Shown here: positions 7,986 to 17,043 of the stretch, in pieces | Numbering within the stretch: the stretch's first letter is position 1 | Layout of the letters: every line of letters begins with the position of its first letter | Source: Paenibacillus phytorum | GTDB lineage: Bacteria; Bacillota; Bacilli; Paenibacillales; NBRC-103111 | Length of the DNA stretch: 64,000 nt | Direction of reading: 5' to 3' | Assembly: GCF_013141715.1 (NCBI RefSeq) | Contig: NZ_WHOA01000116.1 | Span: forward strand, 34,474 to 98,473 | The notes under the pieces: model-generated | Databases searched by the model: none | Told to the model about the DNA's origin: nothing | What the model saw: only the letters and a program-made list of their open reading frames with translations | Position numbers and translations under genes: made by a program

Positions 7986-9213
7986 AGGAATGAATAATTG
8001 AAAAAATGATCGTTTTCCCATCCGCTTCTAACCGTGTTTCAACGGAGTAGCTGCCGATTTGTTTCGTTGTGGTTTCGAGAACACCTTTAGCCGCTGCACG
8101 TTCACAAGCGTCAGTGAACTGGCGATAGAAGATGTCTGCGTCATAGCCAAAAAGGAAATCCGTGAACTTCCGGATGCTCTCCGTATTGCGGGCTAGTGTC
8201 CCGTTTTCTAGGTGCACAGTCACGCCATAGGTTATAAACTGCGGATCTAACCATAAGGATACTTCATTGCTGTTGCGCACATCGGCGGTCGCACCGCTCA
8301 TCGCCAGCCCTTTGGCCTCGGCATCTCGGAATAGTCGCAGCGTTGTTTCTTCAAGGTCGTAGTTCGAACCTCGCAGCTTGCCCGCTTCCTCCATCACATC
8401 GTAGGCTTGCAGCATTCGCTGATCGGGGAATACCAGCTTCTTGTAGCTGCCATCCTTCGTAGGCACGACTTTAATGAACGCTTCACTTCCGCTGTTCACA
8501 CTGATGCGCTTCGACTTCGTCTGCAAACGAGCAATGATTTGCAGCGCTTCAGCTCGGGTAACCGTTCGTCCAACGCCGAAGTACCCGTTCGGGTAGCCTT
8601 CCATGATTCCCTTCGTCATGGCCTCGCCAATGAATTTCTGCTGTCTGGCCGTCGCACTTTGAAGATCACCGAATTGTGAAGCTGCTTTGAGACTGTACAC
8701 TTCGTCTTCCAAATACTCGGTTTCCTTGAGTAAATAGTACAGAATTTCGGCGACATCTTCGCGTTTTAGCATCGCTTTATAGTCACTGAACTGACCTTTG
8801 CTTATAAAATGAAGATCACTAGCCAAATCCAAATAAGGTTTTGCCCAATATCCGACTGTGTTCGGTTTGAATGTGAAATCCCGATAATCCTGCTGTAAAA
8901 TACTTTGGTTGCTCGCACTAAGCGTTTGAATGAAGCTCGATTTCCATTTGCGTTCGCCATTCGGATACTTATCAGTAAAAGCGAGTAAGACAATTTTCAC
9001 AAATTGATCAGCAGTCACAGAATCATCTGGTCGAAAAGTCCCATCAGGAAAGCCGTCAAGCAACCCCTGCTGCACCATCTGACTAATCGTCTGCTCCGCC
9101 CAATGGCCTCGAACGTCCGTCATACCGGCCGCTTCACTCTTCCCTTGTACGACACCTATTGTCATTACGCAACATACCGTTGCAATTGTAAGCCATTTAT
9201 TGAGCTGTAACAT
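7984..9213 (-). CDS. Exported SLH-domain protein
   Basis: A secreted protein expected to bind secondary cell-wall polymer. After a signal peptide (LTIATVCCVMTIGVVQGKSEAA) comes a clear SLH repeat (DVRGHWAEQTISQMVQQGLL, then GFPDGTFRPDDSVT), a weaker second (GYWAKPYLDLASDLHFI), and a third (FIGEAMTKGIMEGYPNGYFG with TVTRAEAL). The last 180 residues match no domain I recognise; they contain LRGSNYDLEETTLRLF and repeated short beta-like segments. The frame continues to 9249, but the ATG at 9213 has an AGCGGAGAG site and begins the signal peptide. It is single, directly upstream of the araD operator region on the same strand. Confidence 0.85.
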   Translation of the reverse strand: MLQLNKWLTIATVCCVMTIGVVQGKSEAAGMTDVRGHWAEQTISQMVQQGLLDGFPDGTFRPDDSVTADQFVKIVLLAFTDKYPNGERKWKSSFIQTLSASNQSILQQDYRDFTFKPNTVGYWAKPYLDLASDLHFISKGQFSDYKAMLKREDVAEILYYLLKETEYLEDEVYSLKAASQFGDLQSATARQQKFIGEAMTKGIMEGYPNGYFGVGRTVTRAEALQIIARLQTKSKRISVNSGSEAFIKVVPTKDGSYKKLVFPDQRMLQAYDVMEEAGKLRGSNYDLEETTLRLFRDAEAKGLAMSGATADVRNSNEVSLWLDPQFITYGVTVHLENGTLARNTESIRKFTDFLFGYDADIFYRQFTDACERAAAKGVLETTTKQIGSYSVETRLEADGKTIIFSIIHS

Positions 9214-9366
9214 CTTATTACTCTCCGCTTCTCCATGAGTTTTTGGCATCGTTTACACCAGTCTTTAGGATAAGCCTTCTACAATGCTTTGAGAACAGGC
9301 TTAAAGCCTAGTGATTCAAGGTGCCAAGAACTATCCACCATGGGACTATAGCCATAGGGATGGGTA

Positions 9367-9412
9367 CAAAAAAGGACCGCGCTTTCTACACATGTAGAAA
9401 ACACAGTCCTTA
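9367..9412 (-). terminator. Rho-independent terminator
   Basis: AAGGACTGTG, TTTTCTAC, ATGT, GTAGAAAG, CGCGGTCCTT and T5 on the minus strand form a long stem that ends the 9436-9885 gene. The rest of the 9214-9435 gap shows nothing I can name. Confidence 0.85.
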
Positions 9413-9435
9413 CTTTCCAACGAAAAACGGCTCAT

Positions 9436-9885
9436 TTAGCCGATCTTTTTCCCAGCACCCACTGTTATAACTGAATTATAATAGCGCAGCCAATCTGTTA
9501 TGTACAACATTTTGGTCAGGAAGTCTGGAGCATTCCCCTGCAAACTCGCATACTTTTCCTGCTGCAGCAGTTGATGCATCTCCCAGCTTTTCTGAAATAT
9601 AGCTTTAATGAAAGCTTCCTCCGTTTGCGGCTTATGCAGATCCGTTCCGCGCGAGAGTTCGATTTCCTCGATAATAACGCCTCGATAGTAGGGATGTACG
9701 TTCACTAGTTGCCCCATATCAATGTAAGCGAGACCTGTAAATTCGAAAGGCAGCCAAATTAAATTCGTCTTCCTGTCTTCCAGTTTAACTGTATAAACTA
9801 AACCCAAGTTCAGAGCAATCGGCTGCGGATAATTTTTAATTTGTCCAGACCGCAAATGATCCACTATATGCTCTACGAAATTCAT
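9436..9885 (-). CDS. Conserved hypothetical protein
   Basis: I do not recognise this 149-residue protein. It is soluble, with no signal peptide or membrane helix, and rich in Tyr, Gln and Leu. The middle part (ALNLGLVYTVKLEDRK, LIWLPFEFTGLAYIDMGQL) reads as beta strands, the C-terminal part as helices. The start is set by GAGAGGGAGAAC before the ATG at 9885; the frame extends to 9966 without a better site. It stands between a chemoreceptor gene (130 bases away, same strand) and an SLH gene, with its own terminator. Confidence 0.6.
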   Translation of the reverse strand: MNFVEHIVDHLRSGQIKNYPQPIALNLGLVYTVKLEDRKTNLIWLPFEFTGLAYIDMGQLVNVHPYYRGVIIEEIELSRGTDLHKPQTEEAFIKAIFQKSWEMHQLLQQEKYASLQGNAPDFLTKMLYITDWLRYYNSVITVGAGKKIG

Positions 9886-10014
9886 GGTGTTCTCCCTCTC
9901 CGAAGGACCTGATCTTTCATCCAGTGTCCTTTCTTCATATTGCGTGTTACGGCCTTCTATTGTCAAGACACATCGTGAACGAGTTTACTTTTTCAACCTA
10001 TAAACATGTGGTGC

Positions 10015-11730
10015 TTACACTTTAAACCGTCCAACTACACTTTGTAAGGATTCCGCCGTTTCGCTAAGACTAATTACCGATTTATCAATGGCTTCCATCG
10101 CGTACATTTGCTCTTTCGTATGTGACACAATAGTTTGAGATTGCTGCGACGATTGCTTGGCTAGATGAGCCATCTCCGCAATGGAAGCAGACACTTCCTG
10201 GGATCCAGCGGACATTTCTTCCGTGGCAGAGGAAAGATCCTGCACCTGTTCAGAGATGTTGGCGATGGCTTGAAGGATCCCTCCAAACATGTCCCCTGAC
10301 TGTATAATCAGCTGCACACCGTGCTTCACCTCGTCCTTCACCTCCTGCATAGAAGTCACAGAAGCCAAGGCGTCTTCTTGTATCCCTTTAATAATATCAT
10401 TGATTTGCGAAGTAGATTGGATCGCTTGCTCAGCCAATTTCCTTACTTCCGTAGCCACGACAGCAAAGCCCCTCCCATTCTCCCCTGCTCTTGCGGCTTC
10501 AATCGATGCGTTAAGCGCTAGTAGATTCGTCTGTGAAGCAATGCCTGTAATGACATCCACAATATGATGGATTTCCTGCGATCTTTGCCCAACACGATCA
10601 ATAATTTGTGTAGAGGTTTCCACGGATTGCTCAATCCGATTCATTTGCTGAATGGAATCTGCTATGGTCGCATGACCTCGCTTCGCATCTTCCCTAGCAT
10701 CTAAGGAGGCTGCCGCTACTGTAGAAGAGGATTCCGCCATACGCGAAATCCCTACTGCCATCTCTTCCATGGCTCTTGCGCTTTCGGATGCACCTTGATC
10801 CTGTGCCGCATTTCCCGCAGCAACCACATCGATCGCATGAGCGATTTCACTTGTTGCTTGTATGGTAAGCCGCGTGTGGTTCCCCAGCTGACCCCCAGAT
10901 TGTTGAACCGAGTCCGCATTCACTGTGGCTTCATGCAGAAGGGAGCGAAGCTGACCCACCATATTATTGCAAGCATCGATTAATTGCCCCGTTTCATCCT
11001 TACTCATCTTCCCATCCAGACGTGTGGTGAGGTCGCCATTTGCTACGCGACGCAAGAAACCTACTGCTCTCGTAATAGGCCTTGTGATCATCCGTTCTAA
11101 TGTAAAAGCTAGAAATAATCCAATCACAACAACAGCTACGCTAGATATGATCAAAGTCTTCACCAATTGCGACATGTGATTATCTAAATTGCTTTGCGCT
11201 TCTGCATACTTCTTGTCATAAGTAAGTACAAGCTTATCTGTTAACTCGTAAATTTGATTTTTGGCTTCATCGGTTTCATCGTCTACTTTCTTATACTCCG
11301 CTTTCAACTGTTGGGCTGTGTATTTATCTTGATTGTTATAGATCGCAACCACCTTATCGAACATCGCGATGTACAGTTGGCTTTGCTTGACAACACTCCC
11401 CGCCCACTGGCGCTCTTCATCCGTTCCTGCTGATGCGCTTACACTTTCTACCATTTCAAAGAACGTCTTCGTATTCTCTTGGTATTCCTGAATAATCTCT
11501 TTATTGTTGTTAATGATCAAATCAGCTTGATTACTGTATAGAATGCCTACCATGCTTTTTAAAGATAAGGCAATCTTTTCGTTGGTCATACTGGCCGTTT
11601 GTTCATTTACACTGAGCTTAGTTGATTGTACCATTCGATAGGATAGTCCAGCTGAAATCATAAACAGCAAGATCAGAGCGACAAAACTTATCAGAAACTT
11701 AAAGCGTATTGAATGAATAAAAGAAACCAA
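10015..11730 (-). CDS. Methyl-accepting chemotaxis protein
   Basis: A 571-residue membrane chemoreceptor. TM1 is about residues 11-31; the external domain of roughly 155 residues is mostly helical (four-helix-bundle type) and contains QADLIINNNKEIIQEYQ; TM2 is about 190-210 (LIISSVAVVVIGLFLAFTL). A HAMP domain follows (RPITRAVGFLRRVANGDLTT), then the cytoplasmic signalling hairpin, whose tip is conserved: GIASQTNLLALNASIEAARA. The start is TTG, with GGCGGTGAG five bases upstream. No che genes are adjacent. The ligand cannot be predicted. Confidence 0.92.
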   Translation of the reverse strand: MVSFIHSIRFKFLISFVALILLFMISAGLSYRMVQSTKLSVNEQTASMTNEKIALSLKSMVGILYSNQADLIINNNKEIIQEYQENTKTFFEMVESVSASAGTDEERQWAGSVVKQSQLYIAMFDKVVAIYNNQDKYTAQQLKAEYKKVDDETDEAKNQIYELTDKLVLTYDKKYAEAQSNLDNHMSQLVKTLIISSVAVVVIGLFLAFTLERMITRPITRAVGFLRRVANGDLTTRLDGKMSKDETGQLIDACNNMVGQLRSLLHEATVNADSVQQSGGQLGNHTRLTIQATSEIAHAIDVVAAGNAAQDQGASESARAMEEMAVGISRMAESSSTVAAASLDAREDAKRGHATIADSIQQMNRIEQSVETSTQIIDRVGQRSQEIHHIVDVITGIASQTNLLALNASIEAARAGENGRGFAVVATEVRKLAEQAIQSTSQINDIIKGIQEDALASVTSMQEVKDEVKHGVQLIIQSGDMFGGILQAIANISEQVQDLSSATEEMSAGSQEVSASIAEMAHLAKQSSQQSQTIVSHTKEQMYAMEAIDKSVISLSETAESLQSVVGRFKV

Positions 11731-11928
11731 GAGCTCACCGCCTTAAGAGTTGTCCTGTAGATTCATTTCCACAGCTGAAAGAAAGATATCTCTCTTCGAT
11801 TCTCTCCCTTGAAGTAAATCTCCTCCAGATTTCGAGCTATAGCTATTTTTCAAATTACACGTAGAAGTCCGACTCATCTGCCAGTTCACTTTCGAATCCT
11901 ATAAAGCATGTTTTTTTTTATTAAAATG

Positions 11929-11955
11929 CGAACTTTTTTGTACTTGTAACGTCTA
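11929..11955 (+). promoter_or_regulatory. Candidate autoregulatory ECF-type promoter
   Basis: GAAC at 11930-11933 and CGTCTAA at 11950-11956 are separated by 16 bp, 18 bases before the ECF sigma start. GAAC(TT)-N16-CGTC(TAA) is the usual form of ECF promoters, so the sigma factor probably drives its own operon. Confidence 0.5.
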
Positions 11956-11973
11956 ATTCAGAGAGGTGAGAGA

Positions 11974-12540
11974 ATGGAGACGACCGGTGTCCATGTATTT
12001 GATTACTTAAAGTATGTATCTGAAACAACGGATCAGAAAGTGATTCTTCGCAATATAATGGAAACTTATGGAAATGATGTATGGAATTATGCGTTTAGCA
12101 TTTGCCGTAATTCAGATTTAGCTGATGACATTACGCAGGATGCTTTCTTGAAAGTATATCGCAATCTTACTACATTCCGCGGTGAAGCTTCGGTCAAAAC
12201 CTGGCTCCTTACCATTACACGTAATACCGCATATGACTACCTACGCAAAGCATTTTGGCGCAAAGTTACACTTGTTGGCTTCATTCAATCTGCAGGCACA
12301 ACACAATCGGCAGAAACAGAAGCGATGGAGAAATTATATGCTAGTGATATATGGAAAAAAGTGATATCTCTGTCTCCAAAATACAGAGAAATCTTAATTT
12401 TGCATGCCCATTATCAGCTCTCAACGAAAGAAATGGCTGCCATCCTTAACATCTCGGAGGGAACCGTTAAATCCCGACTTCACCACGCCAGACTCAAGGT
12501 GATCAGTTTGAAGGAGCGTGAAGCGCTTGAAAACTCCTGA
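11974..12540 (+). CDS. ECF RNA polymerase sigma factor
   Basis: A 188-residue sigma-70 factor of the extracytoplasmic-function group. Region 2 (residues about 28-95) has YGNDVWNYAFSICRNSDLAD, DITQDAFLKVYRNL and FRGEASVKTWLLTITRN; region 4 (about 130-180) has LSPKYREILILH and the HTH STKEMAAILNISEGTVKSRL. Regions 1 and 3 are absent, as expected. The ATG has AGAGGTGAGAG upstream. Its last 23 bases overlap the next gene, which looks like its membrane anti-sigma factor, and an ECF-like promoter lies just upstream, suggesting a self-activating unit. Confidence 0.93.
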   Translation: METTGVHVFDYLKYVSETTDQKVILRNIMETYGNDVWNYAFSICRNSDLADDITQDAFLKVYRNLTTFRGEASVKTWLLTITRNTAYDYLRKAFWRKVTLVGFIQSAGTTQSAETEAMEKLYASDIWKKVISLSPKYREILILHAHYQLSTKEMAAILNISEGTVKSRLHHARLKVISLKEREALENS

Positions 12541-13840
12541 TCCGGATGATTTACATAAGCAATTGGAATCAGGACCGCTTAAGCAATCTGGCTTCACCTC
12601 CAAGCTTCAAGGCGAGATCGAGGAAGCCATTGAGCGGAAGGAACGAGCGAAGCCGAAGGTAAAGCCCCTACTCTGTTTCGCCGGAATCGGTGCAATAGCT
12701 GCAGCGTTACTGCTCTTTCCATGGCGTACAATCCATACGCAAAGTGACGCAGCTACTGCAATGGATGCTTCTGTTACGACTGCGGCGTCCACTAGTTCGT
12801 CCCCTGCCCCAATAAGCACCGCACTGCTTATTGGGCTAAGGACCGAGCGTGAATCTAACAATACAGAGGCGCAGCATGCTTTAGGACCCATTCGTTATAG
12901 TACTTATCGAACAATGCTTATCGCGCCGGTTCGCGGCCAACTGCAGAAGACGTCCGAGGGCACTGGAATTCTCATGCCTTATAAGCAAAATTTTTGGAAA
13001 ATCGATTCCTTGGTTCATAAAACGAAAACAGATGAGTTCCACTATTTATCTGCTCATCTAGCTGATCAGCCTGTGAAACCAGAAGTATTCCCCGATCAAG
13101 CGGACGAACAGTTAAATCGCGTGGAGACCCTGTTATTTGCTGGGAATCAATATGTTTCCATCGCTGAATCGGAGGAGGCTTGGCGAGGTAATGCCCCTTA
13201 TCAAGCGGAACGCATCTGGGTTCGTACCCTCCCACAATTAAAAGAAGGGCATACTGTGCAGTTCTATAACAAACCGGTGGACAAGAACCATGTTTCGATC
13301 ACCGATTTATATGGCAGCAGTAGCAGCATCCTTACAAATGTACCGAGCAGCTCTGCCAAATTGCTTGGTGAGATTACAGGCCAAAGCTGGACCGTCCAGC
13401 GTGAGCCAGGCCGCTGGGTCGGCAAGGTCGCTGAGACGCCGCGAATTAGTGCAACGACACCTGATAGCTACGTTCTACACGACTTCCCGCGCGAGCTGCC
13501 TGATAAAGTCATCAATCACGATGATCTTTGCTGCTCATGGAGCGCTATTCAGTCCTCGTGGCCGTTAGCAACCGATGCGTTAACATCGCCGATGAATGAT
13601 ATGATCGTCATTTTCGAGAACGGCAAGCTCAAGTTCTACCCTTACGGTCAGGCGCCGGGGAATGATCCACAACTAACCTTGGACCTCCAGCCGGGCGAGA
13701 AACTCGTTATGGCGCAGTGGGCAACCGATCACTACGTACAAGAGTGGATCGATAAAGTAGGCCGGTATTTGAATGATGATCAGGCTGAATCGAGCATCAG
13801 TGACGAAATGGATAATGGTAGAGTTGGAAAAACCCGCTAA
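12518..13840 (+). CDS. Probable membrane anti-sigma factor for the ECF sigma
   Basis: A 440-residue bitopic membrane protein translated in overlap with the sigma gene. Residues 1-50 are charged and cytosolic (KLQGEIEEAIERKERAKPKV), one transmembrane helix follows (LLCFAGIGAIAAALLLFPW, about 52-70), and some 370 residues lie outside with a Ser/Thr-rich linker. The external region has no domain I recognise. There is no Cys/His zinc motif of the ZAS type, so the anti-sigma assignment rests on position, topology and the 23-base overlap. The start is GTG at 12518, or TTG at 12527 with AAGGAG ten bases before it. A terminator follows. Confidence 0.65.
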   Translation: MKRLKTPDPDDLHKQLESGPLKQSGFTSKLQGEIEEAIERKERAKPKVKPLLCFAGIGAIAAALLLFPWRTIHTQSDAATAMDASVTTAASTSSSPAPISTALLIGLRTERESNNTEAQHALGPIRYSTYRTMLIAPVRGQLQKTSEGTGILMPYKQNFWKIDSLVHKTKTDEFHYLSAHLADQPVKPEVFPDQADEQLNRVETLLFAGNQYVSIAESEEAWRGNAPYQAERIWVRTLPQLKEGHTVQFYNKPVDKNHVSITDLYGSSSSILTNVPSSSAKLLGEITGQSWTVQREPGRWVGKVAETPRISATTPDSYVLHDFPRELPDKVINHDDLCCSWSAIQSSWPLATDALTSPMNDMIVIFENGKLKFYPYGQAPGNDPQLTLDLQPGEKLVMAQWATDHYVQEWIDKVGRYLNDDQAESSISDEMDNGRVGKTR

Positions 13841-13863
13841 GTCCTGTGACTTAACGGGTTTTC
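13828..13863. terminator. Bidirectional terminator
   Basis: AAAACCCG, CTAAGTC, CTGT, GACTTAA and CGGGTTTT form a stem with A and T runs on both sides. It lies between two convergent genes (anti-sigma and bstA). Confidence 0.85.
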
Positions 13864-13868
13864 GTTGT

Positions 13869-14396
13869 TTACCAGCCCCTGCGATCACGCAAGCTTGTGA
13901 TGTGGGCAATATGATGATTACCATGCCATGCGTAATTGCCAACGTTCCAATCCAGTCGAATCGTCTTCCCTGACTCTGGATGTACGAATGCACGTGCAAA
14001 CTGCTCATGCTGCATATCGTGCAGAACAATCATCCAGCGGCTGTGCAATGCATCGAGCAAGGTAAGCGACAACTCCACCGGAGCCGACTTGCCGTCGCTA
14101 AGCTCAGCCCAGCGATCCTCATAGTAAGGTCTGATCGTCGGCTCTTCTTCTGTCAGCGCCAGCTTAAACCTTGTGTAGCTGTTCATATGGCTGTCTGCAA
14201 CGTGATGCACGACTTGTCGCAGCGTCCACCCACCTGGGCGATAGGGCGTATCCAGCTGCTCGTCAGACAGCCCAGCAACCGCGTCACGCAGCCTACTTGG
14301 CGTCGACTCGATGTCGGCCATCCACTCTTGCAACTGCTCCCGTGAAATTTCACCTTCGTGTTCAAACAATCCAATAGGGTAGCGCAATTCATCCAT
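13869..14396 (-). CDS. bstA: Bacillithiol S-transferase / DinB-like metal protein
   Basis: A close match, from memory, to Bacillus YfiT, a DinB-fold metalloprotein that joins bacillithiol to electrophiles. Shared features run the whole length: YPIG at the start, LDTPYRPGGWTLRQVVHHVA, DSHMNSYTRFKLALTEEEP, then RPYYEDRW, and the end WHGNHHIAHI. The three metal-ligand histidines of the family are present (one in the VHHVADSH segment, two in HGNHHIAH). Length 175 is standard. The ATG follows a GGAGGC site. The gene is single; the spacer upstream is the 113-bp tandem array. DNA-damage-related DinB relatives share the fold but not this sequence pattern. Confidence 0.85.
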   Translation of the reverse strand: MDELRYPIGLFEHEGEISREQLQEWMADIESTPSRLRDAVAGLSDEQLDTPYRPGGWTLRQVVHHVADSHMNSYTRFKLALTEEEPTIRPYYEDRWAELSDGKSAPVELSLTLLDALHSRWMIVLHDMQHEQFARAFVHPESGKTIRLDWNVGNYAWHGNHHIAHITSLRDRRGW

Positions 14397-14480
14397 ACGA
14401 CCAAGCCTCCAGCAACTTTTTCTCTATTATAGCGAAGTTTTGCTAGGCTGCCCACGATGTTGAAGTAAAGCACTACAAAG

Positions 14481-14820
14481 CGTCGGATACGCTCTCTCCA
14501 CCACCCATCGGCTACATTAACGCTACAAAACATCGCTAACTCACCAACTATCTAGTCAATTCTCACTTTAGCGATGTAAAACATCACTAAAGTCGCCGGA
14601 CGCCCTCTTTCCACCACCCATAAGCTACGTTAACTCTGCAAAACATCGCTAACTCACCAACTAGCTAGTCAATTCTCACTTTAACGATGTAAAACATCAC
14701 TAAAGTCGCCGGACGCCCTCTTTCCACCACCCATCGGCTACGTTAACGCTGCAAAACATCGCTAACTCACCAGCTAGCTAGTCAACTCTCACTTTTGCGA
14801 GGTAAAACATCACTAAAGTC
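14481..14820. repeat. Three tandem 113-bp units with alternating 51/62-bp palindromes
   Basis: The unit beginning at the CGTCGG/CGCCGG phrase recurs at 14481, 14594 and 14707 (period 113). Each unit contains two versions of a core aligned on GATGTAAAACATC. The six cores centre at 14528, 14579, 14641, 14692, 14754 and 14805, so the spacing alternates 51 and 62. This array fills most of the 14397-14930 gap, and there is no sign of coding. Confidence 0.9.
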
Positions 14821-14888
14821 GCCAAACCCCCTTCTCTCTCACTCGCCAGCTTCTTCAACTCAACTTCCTCACCACAATCCAACAACAA

Positions 14889-14930
14889 ATAAAGGCCTCA
14901 CAACCCGCAATCCCTGCGGCTGTGAGACCT
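14889..14930 (-). terminator. Rho-independent terminator
   Basis: AAAGGTCTCACA, GCCGCA, a short loop, TGCGGG and TGTGAGGCCTTT on the minus strand form a stem of about 18 pairs, just past the HD-GYP remnant. Confidence 0.85.
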
Positions 14931-15404
14931 TTATCTCCTTTTAAACCTTATAAACATCAATGAACCTTTGAGCGAAACGGGATCCCACTGGGTCCCCTTT
15001 CCCTCAGCGAGAATAGCCAGTGCCTTCTCGATCGGCATCCCTTTCCGATAAGGACGATCGGAGGTCATAGCATCGAAGGCATCGGCTACCGCAATGATGC
15101 GACCGAACTCGGGGATATCCAGGCCCTTCAGGCCATCTGGATACCCGCCGCCATTATAGCGCTCATGATGAGAGCGCACGCCTGGAAGCAGAGGCGCCAT
15201 AGCCTCAGCGGGCTCGATTTGCTTCAAAATCGATTCGTCGAGCACGGGATGCAGCTTGATTTGCTCGAACTCCTCATTGGTGAGCCGACTTTCCTTCAGC
15301 AGCACATCGTCGCGCACACCAATTTTGCCGATATCATGCAGCAGGGCCGTCTTGTTCAATAGATCTAGTTCCTGTTCGTTCAAATCTACAGCTCGTCCAA
15401 GAAG
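14931..15404 (-). pseudogene. Remnant of an HD-GYP c-di-GMP phosphodiesterase
   Basis: The visible part is the second half of an HD-GYP domain: LGRAVDLNEQELDLLNKTAL, then LLHDIGKIG (metal HD), RSHHERYNGGGYPDGL, and VADAFDAMTSDRPYR. All N-terminal sequence, including the first His helix and any sensor domain, is missing: the frame is closed by a TAG at 15405-15407, directly before the homology. At the other end the family-like tail is out of frame; after GTQWDP the continuing RFAQRFIDVYKV is read in another frame before a stop, implying a one-base indel. Two independent lesions make it a pseudogene. A TTG at 15383 could start a 150-residue product, but it would lack the full metal site. Confidence 0.75.
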
Positions 15405-15491
15405 CTATCGATCATTGCACTGAATTCTAGTGTTTTTCTCATTGTATAGCAATTCAACCATTTGCGCTTTAAATCTAAACCATTTTTAACA

Positions 15492-15523
15492 AAAAAAATC
15501 CTCAGCCCGGAAGCTGAGGACTT
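15492..15523 (-). terminator. Rho-independent terminator of the flotillin operon
   Basis: AGTCCTCAGC and GCTGAGGATT pair on the minus strand around TTCCGG, followed by T8. Confidence 0.9.
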
Positions 15524-15560
15524 GCTTATTTACATTGCTCATTTACATTACTCATTCACG

Positions 15561-17006
15561 TCATTCCGATTCCTTATTCAAAATAAGTTCATTATCCTTG
15601 CCTAGAAATGCACGCGCAAGATCTGTCACGCTTTTACCCGTTAGCGTCTGAGTAATTTCCGGCACTTGCGCGATCATTTTAGCAATATCGCCTGTAATCC
15701 GATTCACGCCTGACGTCGTTCCATCTTGTGAAATCACCGTAATTTTATCTACATTGCTCAGCGGAGCCGCAATTTTCTCAGCTAATTCCGGCAGTATGCG
15801 AAGAATCTCCACCGTAACTGCCGCCTGCGTATACTGCTTGTAAGCCTCCGCCTTCTTCTCCAACGCTTCAGCCTCCGCAAGCCCCGCTAAGCGGACGACT
15901 TCCGCATTCGCTTTCCCTTTCGCGAGCTCCGCTTCGGCCGTTGCTTCGCCGCGTTTTCTCGTCGACTCCGCATCCGCCTCGGCTTCGAGAATTTGCCTCT
16001 GCTTATTGACTTCGGCACGCATAATGGCCGCTAGCTTCTCCGCTTCAGCCGGCTTAATGACCGACGCTTCAAGCTCTTTCTCCTTCAGCTCGACTTCAAT
16101 CTGGCGAACTGTCTTGTTCGCCTCCGCTTCCATCTGTCGGATTTTCACCTGTTCCGTCACGAGCGACTGTTGAATCTGCTTCTGCTTCAATTCATAAGCC
16201 AAATCCGCTTCAGCCTGTCGGCTCGTCGTTTCCTGCTTGAACTCGGCTTCCTTCATGCTGAGCTCTTTGCGGTACTGCGCTTCCTTCGCCGAAGCGGCGC
16301 TCTCCGCCTCAATCTTCAACTGATGGGCTTCCGCTCGACGAATCGCGGATTCCTTCTCCGTATCTGCCTGACGAATTTGGATATCCCGCTCCACTTCAGC
16401 TCTGGCAATACTAGCACTTTTGCGGATACGCTCCACTTCCGGTACGCCTAGGTTCTCAATGTATCCTTGATCGTCGGCCACTCGTTTGAGCACAAAGGAG
16501 ATGAGGCTCAGCCCCATTTTATCCAAATCCTCAGAGCACGTTTCCCTCATCTTGCTGTTCAGCTCATCCGGATTCTTAAGAATGGCTTCCACGGTCAATT
16601 GTCCAACCAACCCACGAAGATGTCCTTCTACGGAATGCAAAATCATCATTTCCCGCTCTAACAATGTGTGGTCAAGGAACTGCTCCGAGGCTGTACCGAT
16701 CGCAACTGGATCACTTTGAATCTTGATTTGAGCCACCGCCTCAATCTTGAGCCGTATCCCCTGTTGGGAAAACATAGGTTGATCCGGCTTCACATCGAAG
16801 CTCATGAGCATCATGGAGATCGTTTTAAAGCTTTGAAAACCAGGGATGACGAACGTCCCTCCGCCTTGTACGACCCTTTTTCCACCTAAACCATACACAA
16901 TCATCGCCTCATTCGGCGGCACTTTCTTGTACGCTCTCACAATGGAAGCCAGTAAGATGAAAACGACAACAACAATCGCAACAACCGTATACAAAATTCC
17001 CAACAT
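15561..17006 (-). CDS. floT: Flotillin-like SPFH-domain membrane scaffold protein
   Basis: A 481-residue scaffold of functional membrane microdomains, like Bacillus YuaG/FloT. One N-terminal hydrophobic segment (LGILYTVVAIVVVVFILLAS) is followed by an SPFH/band-7 domain (PPNEAMIVYGLGGKR to about residue 200) and a long Ala/Glu-rich coiled coil with repeated AEAxAE motifs (about 200-400). Length and domain order match the family. It is the second gene after yuaF on the same strand, 37 bases apart, and a terminator follows, so the two form an operon. In Bacillus the pair is SigW-controlled; I see no clear promoter for that here. Confidence 0.94.
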   Translation of the reverse strand: MLGILYTVVAIVVVVFILLASIVRAYKKVPPNEAMIVYGLGGKRVVQGGGTFVIPGFQSFKTISMMLMSFDVKPDQPMFSQQGIRLKIEAVAQIKIQSDPVAIGTASEQFLDHTLLEREMMILHSVEGHLRGLVGQLTVEAILKNPDELNSKMRETCSEDLDKMGLSLISFVLKRVADDQGYIENLGVPEVERIRKSASIARAEVERDIQIRQADTEKESAIRRAEAHQLKIEAESAASAKEAQYRKELSMKEAEFKQETTSRQAEADLAYELKQKQIQQSLVTEQVKIRQMEAEANKTVRQIEVELKEKELEASVIKPAEAEKLAAIMRAEVNKQRQILEAEADAESTRKRGEATAEAELAKGKANAEVVRLAGLAEAEALEKKAEAYKQYTQAAVTVEILRILPELAEKIAAPLSNVDKITVISQDGTTSGVNRITGDIAKMIAQVPEITQTLTGKSVTDLARAFLGKDNELILNKESE

Positions 17007-17043
17007 AAACGCATAACCTCCCAGTAGTTAATTGCAGCAGCTA

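Noticed and set aside
14481..14820. CRISPR array
   Set aside because: Spacing is regular, but the stretches between cores are repeated too and the period is 113 bp; there are no unique spacers, and no cas gene is in the window. The same holds for the other six arrays.
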